This document shows positions 13,701 to 20,100 of a DNA stretch of 64,000 nt, piece by piece. Where the stretch lies: positions 1-64,000 of the forward strand of contig JAEOSR010000062.1 in NCBI GenBank assembly GCA_016840285.1, written 5' to 3'. This DNA comes from Candidatus Hodarchaeota archaeon (GTDB lineage Archaea; Asgardarchaeota; Heimdallarchaeia; Hodarchaeales; Hodarchaeaceae). The notes beneath the pieces were generated by a model. That model worked only from the letters and a program-made list of their open reading frames with translations. It had not been told where the DNA came from and made no database searches. Each line of letters opens with the position of its first letter. Within the stretch, counting starts at the first letter, position 1. A program made the position numbers and the translations under genes.

Positions 13701-13795
13701 ATTTCATCATTCTGAATTTGGATGGCTAGTATATTGACATTTATAAAAAAGACCACTAATATTGAGTATGATATAAACCGTGGAGGCACCCTCAA
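1..13795 (-). CDS. Giant secreted repeat protein (DUF2341, LamG-like, Ig-like repeats), C-terminus cut off by window edge
   Basis: The frame runs leftward from a TTG at 13795 (or GTG at 13789) to base 1, about 4,598 codons. I read it at about ten places, always in the same phase and without a stop. GGAAGAG lies just upstream of the TTG. Order of parts: hydrophobic signal-like segment (residues 7-23); DUF2341-like domain (about 110-200, with the YRKNITI and YYGNP hallmarks); LamG/concanavalin-like domain (about 215-430, with a DEVRIS end); four loosely repeated beta-rich units carrying VDPS and VQRG (about 470-820); a linker; then 38 Ig-like repeats from about residue 1008 onward. Known members of such families are cell-surface adhesins or glycan binders, so surface adhesion or matrix binding is inferred. 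The C-terminal anchor lies outside the window. The gene stands alone, with no co-directional neighbour close upstream. Confidence 0.9.
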   Translation of the reverse strand, partial: MRVPPRFISYSILVVFFINVNILAIQIQNDEIPEMKEKLQVLPRLISNVTVLDCFDKMNGNAESAWNSYQLFPPESNNDSNAELPDPQDFTVKSSVKLGDNWGAPSFRYRKNITINSMKVAANHLDFPVLIDLYDNDLYLDVQANGNDILFTDIAGTKLDHELEYFNQTYNSTHAHIVAWVRIPNLSSTSDTIISMYYGNPYAGSQENPTGVWNSNYLAVWHFNETVIDESSGVIHYDSTLNAYHGTQDGNDDFIGKISDGQNFDGSNDKINIPLNLSLNPSTDVTISGWFKLNSAYSSSSSTSLLLLEKFTSNDQDMAIILTGTDYSQGEDGSLVFKIENGDVSYKWTETRTWLAGTWYYFACVLDSDELANNKIYINGLDDTDSTDWSNGNNANLGWNADWNIGGGNVDTGQLGNGDVWFDGIIDEVRISSISRSNTWMITEYNNQYDTKSFYSIKKEEEYFGGSTTGFRTYHGSFQFLSGIESIQDIGGTVDPSQAFMIMYYAGGSSASHPREHQVSGYISSSTQITFDRVSEDPNSYVSWWIVESPEFYVQRGSINVDAGQTSNAMSVSMVDPSRSLVIGHSRVNEPSANQQDTQDGFITVELQDATTVIAERAGTATGRDALIRFQIVEWPLEYNVYTGEVDVTSMAEATDLITGSGNPSDPVIDMSSSWVYFTYDCTDNGLQQTSIYGQITDTNEIRFGRYDSSSYANRIRWYVVEHPPGEEVNVQRGDFNWDPLNSGTNTITNDIPTQVDPDRTLIVRSSSSRGTGNSFPRQKNLPRLISGSQWTGTQYCGTTENYDQHEERWQIISLPSPDNMPPIIHDFGIDDPGNGFPQFWANISDQKSNVESVTLSLNGTYHSMTLNETGFWIYQPSLINFGDFFRYQIKNTTDTPGNYLTKESAIRNITFNYDTVSPYVFDWEYYSYMGPFGTFKANVTDTWGEIGFVLVNVTKCAGIERNNLTAIMRPTVSGYINDTLQADSGTILFEIIVNDTTGNSYTSSEHQGEVNKAPIASNLTLFPDPLHSNNTLSLSYDFYDEDGDSEVGTEISWYKNSVIEAAYNDMNQIPAYVLVKGDSWNASVQPKDGKDFGELMWSTTITVLNTAPQISNYYIAPDTPTTDSILTSIYFYYDHDNDDENITNRKIRWYKNGQLVISINDQISVLTEETTNGETWFFEICVHDGTNYSNWVTSTSVTIANTAPIASDLDLAPSNPKTYHDLLASYNFVDADGDPESGSIIRWFKNGVEQPTYKNQLIIPASATKRGENWYFIVLPSDGIDNGSLKTSLMINIANTAPSASDLSITPNEPKTGNELTVIFSYTDTDSDPESGTEILWFKDGMLQGGLNYSTTVAVTYTARGQVWHCKIRPSDGTDFGEWISVSANVTIGNTGPSAIDLTITPVSPMVVDDLTASYTYTDPDSDPESGTKIIWYKNGVLQGILNGSTTISASYTIKGQEWHYKVRLSDGTDFGEWFSLPINITIANTAPFASDLAITPSEPKTGDDLTASYSYTDPDSDLEGGSFIRWYKNGEEQTTYENQTIIPSAATNRGENWYFTIQPSDSLDYGVLKISSMVTITNTIPSVSNLIMIPNEPKTGNDLTASYTYTDPDSDLEYGTEILWYKDGILQGALNGSIIVPASYTAKGQEWYYELRPSDGTDFGQWANVQNNVTINNTPPSASDLAITPGSPVTENVLMATYYYKDNDADPESGINIIWFKEGILQEDLNDSLYVGPNHTVKGQVWHFKVQVYDGFDFSDWLSVSSNITISNMAPSVSDLAITPYTPKTGNNLMIMYFYTDPDSDPENGSIIRWYKNGVEQLSYENHTTISAAVTNKGEIWYFTIHPSDGTDYGTLKTSSSVTIANTVPTITNPVITPDEPLTSHNLIANYTYMDPDNDPESGIEILWYQDNILRKDLNNSKIVPAGYTIKDQVWHYKILPSDGSDFGNWMEVLFNVTISNTAPSASELAIIPENITTKDDLLVIYTYMDPDTDLESGTKILWYKDGVLQEVLNDSIVIPATFTSKGQEWHCTIRPSDGIDFGEWVSVPVNISIDNTAPTASGVVITPNNPKTGDILITSYIYLDPDLDLESGSCILWYKNDVEQISYVNQTIIPASATNKGETWYFTIQPSDGTDFGSLKISPIITITNTAPSISDFTIIPSGAKTGDDLTTSYTYTDADSDTERGTKILWYKDGELQGALNGSIIVSAIYTAEGEVWHCKVRPSDGTDFGFWVRVLVNVTINNTAPSVTYLNMIPMNPTTGNDLTASYTYTDPDADPESGTEILWYKDGILQAILNGSAKVAASYTTKGEEWHCKVRPSDGINFGEWISVQNNITIGNTAPSANNLVITPSTPQTEHDLIATYSYSDVDSDPEIGSFIRWYKNDVEQISYVNQTIIPSATTNRGENWYFTIQPSDGSDSGNLKTSPIITLMNTAPSATSLLITPTNPQTGEDLILSYTYTDPDMDPEIGTIILWYKDGVLQKALNNSIIIVAIYSSKGQIWHCKVQASDGTGLGDWVSVSNNITIQNTAPFVSSLLITPNEPQTNQDLIVSYMYTDVDLDPESGNEVLWYKDGVLQITLNGSMNVPASYTDEGQLWHCKIRSSDGIDFSDWIGCSKNVTIHNTPPTASDIKILESSPVSNNSDLHVTYSYLDYDGDEQENTSRRIRWYKNGTLQETLNDLLLVGNGNSTSGDIWYFTIQVSDGINLSKLGISPSVSIEVPPNSPPEAKFLNITPGNPITSNNLYINWTFFDEDGDSESGSEFYWYCNGVHMTDYDGLQTLSSTATVKGDVWHIKVRPRDGTDFGNITSIKSNITIGNTAPSIESLVINPEDPVTTSELRGNFNWSDFDTNDVESGSNIIWFKDGVIQGALNGSRTVSANYTAKGQEWHCKVQPSDGVDFGEWLGSAINVTIGNTAPSVNELSLLPIDPKTEHDLTTSYTFNDLDSDPETESYIRWYKNGEEQITYENQTIIPVSATKRGENWYFTIQPNDGINYGSLKISSMVTIANTVPSVNDLIITPDEPKTGEDLIASYTYTDADIDPESGTEFLWYKDGLLQRALNGSKNVPASYTAKGQEWHYKISPSDGTDLGLWVSVPVNITIHNTEPTASDLTITPGNPKTRQIILAFHIFTDTDSDFESGTKIIWFKDGVLQGVLNGSRAVSANYTAKGQEWHCKVQPSDGTDFGEWISSQTNVTISNTEPSVSELAITPSNPKTANDLTANYRYEDVDTDIESESNIRWFKNGEEQVVYENQTTISAANTSKGETWYFIILPSDGTDHGSMKSSSLVAIVNTAPSISDLFIIPEIPMTEDDLMISYNYADVDGDPKRTTKILWYKNGVLQGVLNGSSRVSASYTTKGQIWHCKVRPSDGTDFGDWLGSQDNVTIDNTAPVANELTLIPNNPRTTHDIIASYVYSDLDSDPESGSIIRWYKNGLEQVSYENQFILPSIATSKVENWYFTIQPFDGINYGSMKTSPSITISNTAPSVSNLSIVPRNPVTGEDLVASYNYTDVDGDLESGSYIRWLKNGEEQPTYENETTIPASATSKGENWYFTILPCDGTSFGDLKTTLMITISNTAPSISDIAIMPINPKTNHNLTISYSFTDADNDDEILAEILWYKDDVLQGALNDSATVVASYTAKGQVWRCKIRSFDGINFSEFVSSPINVTISNTAPNASNLAIFPSEPKIGDNLKISYNYDDPDKDSEGGTIIRWYKNGVEQTAYENQTTIPVSAIRKEENWSFTIQPGDSTENGFIKTSPIVTIVNTAPFVNDLSISPSNPKTSHELLSSYNYTDVDLDPESGSIIRWFKNGIEQVTYENQTTIPASATSKGENWYFSTLPCDSCEYGNLKMSPIITITNTKPSVSNLAITPSSPKSNDDLTTSYSYTDPDTDAEINTEILWYKEGILQGALNGSKTVPVSYTAKGEVWHCKVRPSDGTDFGDWVISSLNVTIGNTAPSTSNLSTIPSEPKIGDDLIISYNFNDPDTDPEKATIIRWYKNGIEQVTYENQTTIPASATSKGENWYFTIQPSDGIEYGSLELSPIVTISNTAPSVSDLNIDPWRPKTDDDLIGSYSYLDVDSDLESGSYVCWFKNDVEQIAYENQTTIPASATSKGENWYCTILPCDGSDYGYLKISPIITITNTKPFVSGLALSPNEPLTGQSLIASYIYTDVDADPESGTEIYWYKNGVLQGALNGSATVAASITAKGQEWHFKIRPSDGINFGDLISVSDNVTIVNTAPSANSLAIEPSDPKTTNDLTSIYIYSDPDSDPESGSIIRWYKNGIEQFGYENETIIPTSATNKGENWYFTLQPNDGTDYGSLNASSIITIGNTAPSVSNLIITPINPKTGYDLTTSYSYIDLDSDPESGSIIRWFKNGVEQFSLENQTTISAAATNKEENWYFSIQPYDGTDYGNLQSSSIITIMNTKPSISNLVIIPSNPISIDDISISYIYTDEDSDPESETIILWYRDGMFVGALEDIVIVPTSYIAKGQVWHCKVRPSDGTDFGEWVDSSINVTIGNTAPFASELAITPSEPKTEDDLYANYIYTDPDTDVESESIIRWYKNGIEKSVYENQTTIPSSATSKGENWYFTIQPSDGTD

Positions 13796-14345
13796 ACTGT
13801 AATCTCTTCCATATATCTCTATTAGTAAAGATTAATGGACTAAAACTTTGTAAAAAACTGACTTCCCCTGTAGAAATTCAAATACTGACTGCTCGGGCTT
13901 ATCATGACGAAGATTGTTATATTATATTAAGCTCATCGAATTTCAGAGAGTTTACTAGTGAAACTGAATCGCTGACAAAGCGATGTTAACATAAGATTTT
14001 CATCCGAAGTTGGTTGATATATACCTTTCCAAATGAAAGTTCCGCCTATGTTCCCCATTTGTTATTTTTTGAATGTGCGCGCTTGCACGCATCTTTTTTA
14101 AAGCATCTAGTACTATTTATAATAAAAGTCGTACCTGAGAAAAAAAACGAAAGAGATGAAAAGATTGGCTCCTTTTTACCATAATCAAGAATATCCAAAT
14201 TAACATTTTAGAATTATCAGATAGGGGATTAAAGTGAAATCAACAACCCTTCATTTACAAAAGGCTATTCGACTAGTATAGAAATTACCATTGATTGGTA
14301 GAAGTTAAAATTACACGGTATTTATAGCTGTTTGAGGCTTTAAAA
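13796..14345. other. Intergenic region between divergent genes, no gene seen
   Basis: These 550 bp separate the giant leftward gene from the rightward Nif3-like gene. They are AT-rich. A G/C-rich patch (tgtgcgcgcttgcacgca) lies near 14074-14091 and could form a weak hairpin. A TATA-like tatttata at about 14320-14327 sits about 20-25 bases before the TTG start at 14346, as expected for a leaderless archaeal transcript. I see no convincing ORF; the short plus-strand frame at 13780-13989 resembles nothing I know and overlaps the giant gene's start. Confidence 0.5.
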
Positions 14346-15164
14346 TTGGATACAAATGATATTATAGAAATTGCGCTTGATTTGGTCGGTATGAGTAAAC
14401 TCCCCGCTGACTCTGCGGTATATGTTCCTGGAGAAAATATTAGTAACATTCTTTATGGAATAGATATAGGGGTAGCAGAACTCCTTTACGCCAAAGATCA
14501 GGGATTTGATTGTGTCATAGCCCATCACCCCGTAGGCTTAATAAACCACTTTCAAGTTTTTCAAAAACATCAGGATCAATTAATGTCAAAGGGTGTACAA
14601 ATTGAAATGGCCCAAAAGGTTATTGACAAAAAAATGCTGGGATATAAATTCGGCTCACATGCTAGGAATTATGATGCGGTTCCCTCATTTGCACGATTAA
14701 TTGGGATTCCATTTCTTAACATTCATTGTCCCTCTGATGAGCTTGGTAGGAGGTTAGTGACCACATCAATTGAAAAATTGGTGGAACAAAAAGAGAATCC
14801 ACTTCTGCACGAGGTTAAAACTCATCTGGAAACCTCTTTTTCAGAATTTAGGGAAGCTAAAACCAAAATTGAAATTGCTAAGGGGAATGAGAGCGATCCA
14901 TTGGGAAATTGGATTTTTAGTCATGGAGCATTCACCAATGGGGGTTTTGCTATTGCTGATTGCTATTATCAGCATGATGTTGATACGGTTATCTATATTC
15001 ATATCGCACCAACAGAGTTATTCCAGATACTAAACCTAGATCACGGACAGCTTATTATTACGGGACATTTAGCGTCTGATTCCATTGGGATCAACCCTTT
15101 CTTGGATAGATTAGAGGAAAAATCTGGGATTCAAATAACAGCTATTGGTGGCTTAATACGTTAG
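14346..15164 (+). CDS. Nif3-like (DUF34) dinuclear metal centre protein
   Basis: This 272-residue protein has the marks of the Nif3/NGG1p-interacting family. There is an AHHPVG metal-binding motif near residue 60, a conserved SHAR segment near 106, and a GHLASDS segment near 240 that supplies the C-terminal metal ligands. The length suits the short form of the family, without the inserted PII-like domain. Members bind two metal ions; a hydrolase role has been proposed but the substrate is not settled. The start is a TTG placed about 20 bases after a TATA-like box; an in-frame ATG lies at about residue 30, but using it would remove the first conserved helix. The tRNA-editing gene follows in the same direction, so the two may be co-transcribed. 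Confidence 0.85.
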   Translation: MDTNDIIEIALDLVGMSKLPADSAVYVPGENISNILYGIDIGVAELLYAKDQGFDCVIAHHPVGLINHFQVFQKHQDQLMSKGVQIEMAQKVIDKKMLGYKFGSHARNYDAVPSFARLIGIPFLNIHCPSDELGRRLVTTSIEKLVEQKENPLLHEVKTHLETSFSEFREAKTKIEIAKGNESDPLGNWIFSHGAFTNGGFAIADCYYQHDVDTVIYIHIAPTELFQILNLDHGQLIITGHLASDSIGINPFLDRLEEKSGIQITAIGGLIR

Positions 15165-15183
15165 AATAGTTTGTAGATTTGAT

Positions 15184-15189
15184 GGAGGA
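15184..15189 (+). promoter_or_regulatory. Ribosome binding site deciding the YbaK-family start
   Basis: GGAGGA lies seven bases before the ATG at 15197. It lies downstream of the alternative TTG (15179) and ATG (15182) starts of the same frame, so 15197 is the better start. Confidence 0.65.
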
Positions 15190-15196
15190 TTCTTCA

Positions 15197-15661
15197 ATGC
15201 ATCTCGAGGAGTATATCAACGAAAACCGACTAGAAGCAAAAATTATCTCTCTAGAAACTTCAACTAAAACAGTAGATGAAAGTGTAAAAGCATTAGGTTG
15301 TAAAGCTGAGGAAATAATCAAATCGATCATTGTAGTGACGAATACAAATGAGTATTTTCTGGTCATTCTTCAAGGAAATCGAAAAATAAAAACAAAAAAG
15401 GTCAAACAATTGTTAAACGTAAAAGATGTTAAACTAGCCTCTCCTGGACAAGTTGAGAAAGAAACTGGGTACAGAGTGGGAGATGTTCCTCCTATTAGTA
15501 TAACATTACCAGTTATTTTAGATGAACTTGTAGTAGAAGTATCAAAAGAGTCAAAATTATATGGAGGTGGAGGAGCTTCATCACAACTTCTAGCAATTTC
15601 TGTTGATGAGGTACTAGATTGTACTCATCCCCTCATCGCTGATGTATCTGTTCCAGTTTGA
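15197..15661 (+). CDS. YbaK/EbsC-type aminoacyl-tRNA deacylase (trans-editing)
   Basis: The protein of 154 residues belongs to the YbaK/prolyl-tRNA synthetase insertion-domain family. Known members hydrolyse misacylated tRNA, for example Cys-tRNA(Pro), in the cytoplasm. Seen here are the ALGCKAEEIIKSIIV helix-strand, the lysine-rich KIKTKKVKQLL segment, and the GYRVGDVPPIS motif that in the family lines the active-site pocket, followed by a YGGGG turn. The start was set by the GGAGGA site; a longer frame begins at 15179. It lies 32 bases after the Nif3-like gene and just before a small CxxC protein, so the three probably form one transcript. The precise tRNA and amino acid cannot be told from sequence. 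Confidence 0.85.
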   Translation: MHLEEYINENRLEAKIISLETSTKTVDESVKALGCKAEEIIKSIIVVTNTNEYFLVILQGNRKIKTKKVKQLLNVKDVKLASPGQVEKETGYRVGDVPPISITLPVILDELVVEVSKESKLYGGGGASSQLLAISVDEVLDCTHPLIADVSVPV

Positions 15662-15669
15662 AGGAGGAG
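15661..15669 (+). promoter_or_regulatory. Strong Shine-Dalgarno before the small CxxC gene
   Basis: AAGGAGGAG overlaps the end of the YbaK-family gene and sits seven bases before a TTG at 15677. It is the best ribosome binding site in this stretch and the main support for the small gene. Confidence 0.7.
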
Positions 15670-15676
15670 TATTCAG

Positions 15677-15841
15677 TTGAGACTGAAGTGTCTGATATTT
15701 GGTCATGCTTATCGAAAGAAATCCCAAGATAAATCATTTGACGCAAAAAAAGAGCTAGCTAAACACGAATACGATGAACTTCGTGTATATAAATGTAAAC
15801 GTTGCGGAAAAGAGATCATACAAGAAGAACGCTATCAGTAA
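15677..15841 (+). CDS. Small CxxC protein of 54 residues, DUF1660-like
   Basis: The frame starts at TTG 15677 behind an excellent AAGGAGGAG site and ends at TAA 15839-15841. The protein has CLIFGH near its N-terminus and a C-terminal KCKRCGK segment, with a charged lysine-rich middle. The single Cys near the start plus the CxxC pair and a His could bind zinc. The pattern is like small zinc-ribbon proteins called DUF1660, which have no assigned function. It is the third gene of a likely operon with the Nif3-like and YbaK genes. Its last 26 bases overlap, on the other strand, the end of a doubtful small leftward frame. Confidence 0.7.
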   Translation: MRLKCLIFGHAYRKKSQDKSFDAKKELAKHEYDELRVYKCKRCGKEIIQEERYQ

Positions 15842-16013
15842 AAAAGGAAATCATTTGGGTATTTTGTATTTGCGCGCTCATTGGATCCCCATGTGAGTCA
15901 TTAAATTGATAATCTAATGGAATTTCACTTTTTTTAATACTTTCATGTCGTTCTAACAGAATTAGTTCTGTGAAATAATCCTTTAAATTCCAATAACTAT
16001 CGGATTCAATCAT
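15816..16013 (-). CDS. Small hypothetical protein, doubtful
   Basis: The frame codes for 65 residues. Its ATG lies one base after the TGA of the 343-residue gene, which is the spacing of a coupled downstream gene. Its last codons overlap the plus-strand CxxC gene tail to tail. There is no recognisable domain and no strong ribosome binding site. I list it because of its tight position. It could be noise, or the frame-shifted tail of the upstream gene. Confidence 0.3.
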   Translation of the reverse strand: MIESDSYWNLKDYFTELILLERHESIKKSEIPLDYQFNDSHGDPMSAQIQNTQMISFFTDSVLLV

Positions 16014-16014
16014 T

Positions 16015-17046
16015 TCATTTGGGTAATCTATATGCTCTTGCCCGTCTAATACCCATACGTGTGAAATAATTGATCACACGGTGAAATTCTAGGTTTTTCA
16101 GTTTTTCACGTTGTCCTTGTATTGAAAGATCTATAAGATACTCCTGCATCGCTGGCGCAAGATCATGTATTACCTCGGGGAGATTTTTTTGGGTTTTATT
16201 CCACTTTCTTTGAAATTTTTGTAGTCTCAATAATTTTCTTGGATTGTTAACTACAAAAACATTCTTTTCAGTAGTAATGAAATCCATTCCTTGCATAGAT
16301 TGAGCTCCAAAGACAAGACGAGCAGGAAAAGCGCCAAAAAGTAGTTGACAATAGTTCACAATGACTGCGGAAAAGGCACTTATTAAGGCTGAATCTACTG
16401 GGGGATTATACTCTAAATAAATTGGGACTCCTTCATTTGAATGAATTACTCCCCACGGACTGCTAGGTATCGTTGTTGAATAATAAGTTTCAAATAATTC
16501 CCTTAGTAAAGCATGAAAAAACAATAATTCTTCGAAACTTAATGCGGAAAAGGAACATTCACCATTTCCAACAGTTACATGATCATTGTAGGTTACTGCA
16601 TTAACTGCTTCTTGAAAAAGCGCATCAACAACACTACAATCCAGCCCTCCTTCTTGAGAATAAAGTTGGGAATATATAACTGAGGCTCCTCCAGCAAGGA
16701 TGCTTCTCATTTCATCCCACGGAGCTGTGTCTAACTCTATTCGATTCATCAATCGTGTAGTAACGAGTGGATCAGAAATCACGATACCAAATCTTTTTAT
16801 TTTACTGGATAAGTTCACAATCATTATTTCTCGTGCTTGACTGGGATGTGGCCGTGGATATCTTAGTCTTACAATTCCGATTCCCTGACCCCATAGCTCA
16901 TCTCCGAGGTGAGAGACAGACTTCACGAAATCAAGTGTTTGCTCAAGTTTTTCTTTATCGATATCTCCAAAATGCCATTTTACTTCGTGTTCTGCGGTAA
17001 GAATTGCCCAATTATTAAGATATAAGCGTCGTTGATCAGTTCTCAT
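16015..17046 (-). CDS. Hypothetical protein with a possible longin/roadblock-like segment
   Basis: This is a soluble protein of 343 residues with no clear family. Residues about 200-275 (GVIHSNEGVPIYLEY, then ALISAFSAVIVNY, then FITTEKNVFVVNN) follow the strand-helix-strand pattern of the longin and roadblock/LC7 sensor domains that are abundant in Asgard genomes. In those proteins the domain contacts small GTPases; here that is inference only. The rest is mixed alpha/beta and ends in an arginine-rich helix. The gene lies 94 bases downstream of the large zinc-ribbon membrane protein and is probably the end of the same leftward operon. The start is ATG with a GGGATA about ten bases upstream. 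Confidence 0.55.
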   Translation of the reverse strand: MRTDQRRLYLNNWAILTAEHEVKWHFGDIDKEKLEQTLDFVKSVSHLGDELWGQGIGIVRLRYPRPHPSQAREIMIVNLSSKIKRFGIVISDPLVTTRLMNRIELDTAPWDEMRSILAGGASVIYSQLYSQEGGLDCSVVDALFQEAVNAVTYNDHVTVGNGECSFSALSFEELLFFHALLRELFETYYSTTIPSSPWGVIHSNEGVPIYLEYNPPVDSALISAFSAVIVNYCQLLFGAFPARLVFGAQSMQGMDFITTEKNVFVVNNPRKLLRLQKFQRKWNKTQKNLPEVIHDLAPAMQEYLIDLSIQGQREKLKNLEFHRVINYFTRMGIRRARAYRLPK

Positions 17047-17140
17047 AGAGAAATATCCCTTTAACCTTGCTTTCTTTTGCGGAGTTGATGTCTAGTTAAA
17101 TATCAGGTAGGAATCTAAAAAGGATTTACTTATGATATTC

Positions 17141-20100
17141 TCAAACTTCATGAACCAAACTGGTATTTTTATTTTTCCCCGATATGGATGAATAAATTCC
17201 TAATGAAACTAACTCAATTCCAAAGACTATCAATCCCAGAATTGTTATCCAATCTGCTGTTCCCGATAATAGAAATTCAAGGGTATAATCAATTAATCTC
17301 AGTCCTGCCAGGAAATAGAAAATAATTCCTATAAAAATGAGAGTTCTCTCCTGTTTAGCTAGAAACACCAACACCATTAATGGAGCAAATAAAAGCCAAA
17401 GGAAAACTAATTCAATATTTGTGAAATAAATTGATGATAAAATCACCCATGCAGCTGTAGTATAAATACAAGCAAGTGATATATCAGTCTTAATTCTGCT
17501 AATACTCATATATAAAATGATTGAAATAACTAGTAGAAGAATGAAAATTACCAATATCCCAAAGATGATAGAGTTAAGAGGTAGTTCTGTGGTTCTGATT
17601 GCTAACTGAATAGATGACAATATTAATGCAGAGCTATTAAATATTAGTACAAAAGCCATTAGATAAGAAAAATCGCTATCTATTTTTGCGATTTGCCAGC
17701 TTACAAGGTGAAAGAATACAATTAACAAGATAATAATTAGAGTCAGACCGATCAGTGTTGTTCTAAGAGGGAAATAGATCCCAAGCTCTATTAGGTAAAG
17801 TTCAGGAATAAGAGGCTCAATAAAGACCATGAGAACAAGCACAAAAGCAGAATTCACCAAGTTCGTTAAAATTAAGGTTTTTTGGTTAAATTTGCGCTTT
17901 AATAATCCTAGAAAGAGCCAACTGGTTTGAAATAGTGCAAATAAAGCTGTTGTGTATTCAATCAATTCAATTGGACTAAATAGAATAAATAATCCAAAAT
18001 ATACAAGCATTAAGAATTCCTGTAATATAACTGAAAGGTCAATCTTCATATATTTAATTCCCATTATGAAATTTATTAGTATAGGAAATATTGGAATTAA
18101 ATATAAAGCGAGTGATGAAGGAAAATCAAAATATCCTGCGTATAAAGTAGAGGGGAAGAAGGAAACTAAGAGTAGAAGGATAGATTCATATTGCCATTTG
18201 ACTAGGAAAATAGAAACAATTAATGCGAAAGCTAATCCCAAAACTAGAATCAAATATTCTGTTGGGTGGAATGAATAAGTCCACAATGCAACCATAACAA
18301 TTAGGGATGTCAGTGCAGTCCCAATAATAACTGGATTAATCTGGGTCTTTATTTTTCTTTTAAGGAAATGATCCAGTTGTAATGTTATAACAGGAATTGA
18401 AAATACCAGTAAGGTTAGATAAAGATATTGATTGTCTGTAATTGGTGTAAATATTGTTTGTTTAAGCAACATTTCGAAAGTGAAGATAAATCCTGGGGAT
18501 ATAATAATTAATAATTCAGATAATGAATTGAAGTAGCGTTTATCGAATAGATACAATACCACCCATGTAACAGGAATTAGGAAAAAAAGAACACTGTGAC
18601 TTAGTGGATCTAGTTCTTCAAAAAGAACTATCAAAGCCAATCCAATTGCTGATATCGAAATATTTAGATTTCTACTTTTAATGACTGTAAATAATGAATA
18701 GTCTTCCTTGCTTTTTTTGCGAAATCCTTCAAGTAAGATTGGAAGTGTGGTCAGGAACACTGTTACCACTGTCCAAGAAACTTCAAATTCGTTCCAATAC
18801 GTCATTAATCCAAAACAAACTAGAAATGTAGAGTTGATCCATAGAAAATTTGGTGTAATACTCTGTCGGAGTTGTGTACTCAAAATTATTATTGTTAGAA
18901 ATAGGAGTAAAATGACTGGAAAAAGCATTTCAGAGCTACTTTTGGTCCATAGCATCATCACAAGTAATGTTGCTTCAAATATCAAAGAAAAAATAGTTAG
19001 ATCTAGTGAATACTTAATTCTATTATCCTCTTCGTCTAAAATGAATAAAATTAAAACTCCTATTATCGCAATGATAGAAAAAATTGGAATGATGAGCCAA
19101 TCAAACACTGGTGATTGGATGAAGGCTAATAAGATCAAGATTTCTGATCCAAATACGAAACCACGAGCAGTTTGATGGTTAATGGGTTTCTTTTGTTGGA
19201 TTAAAAGCATTAACGTGAAAAGAGGAATTAAGACTAAACCAATTTTCCAGATAAAAAGCAGCCTTGTCATTGAGACAACAACTAAAGATGCTATCAAAAG
19301 GAATTCAACATAACGCAGAAAATTTTTTTGTTCAACCTTTGTGTATTCAAAGACTGTAATTGTGGAATATAATATTAAAAGTGCAGCAACTCCTAATAAT
19401 ATCAATAACTTTTCATTTTCAAGTATAAAATCGAAAAAAACTAATGTTAATAATAAAAATATTATAGTAGCCCCGTCTCTTAAGGGTAATCTCTGAAAAT
19501 CTGAGTTAATAGCTTTTAAGAAGAGAAAACCTAAGACTGGGATAGTTAATATCAAGATTGATAATTCAGGGAGTAAATATCCGTAAAAGACCGAAAAGCT
19601 AACATTAAGCATTCCAATGGTGCTACATAATTCTCCGAGAGATTTAACATTGATGTTTTGCTTTTCTTCAACTATCAATCTTTCTAAAATTGCTTCTATA
19701 TAAGGAAATAAGACTAAGAGGATTATAACTGCAATCACATTAGAATTACTCAATAAATAGGGTGAAAGAAACATCAAGGGGAGTAACACGGACAAACCAG
19801 TAAAAAGAATCATATCTTTAGCCTGGTGTGAGACAACGACAACACCAAAGGTTGTCAAGAAAATTACTGCAGTATAAACTATTGGATCAATTGGAATTAT
19901 CCATTGCACTAAATATACGATACTCATTATTGTTATTATAAATGTGCCAGAAAAGAGAGGTTCTTGGTACCGTCTAAAGTATAAGAATGCAATTAAGAAA
20001 ATTATTAAAGAAAGAAATACGAAAATTATGTCAAGAGTTAGTCCTATCTGATAAAATAAGCTTGTTTCCACTATTCCAATACTGAAAGTGATCAGATTTG

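Noticed and set aside
1..13795. Repeat array as a CRISPR or non-coding satellite
   Set aside because: Units differ at the DNA level but keep one reading frame and conserved protein motifs across 13.8 kb.
13780..13989. Plus-strand frame of 69 codons beside the giant gene's start
   Set aside because: It overlaps the start region of the giant gene on the other strand, has no ribosome site and resembles nothing.
14074..14091. Alternating CG-rich patch as an operator or terminator
   Set aside because: The two halves do not pair well; kept only as a note in the intergenic entry.
18708..19175. Plus-strand frame of 155 codons inside the large membrane protein
   Set aside because: It is antisense to a clear coding frame and has a composition typical of the reverse of a hydrophobic protein.
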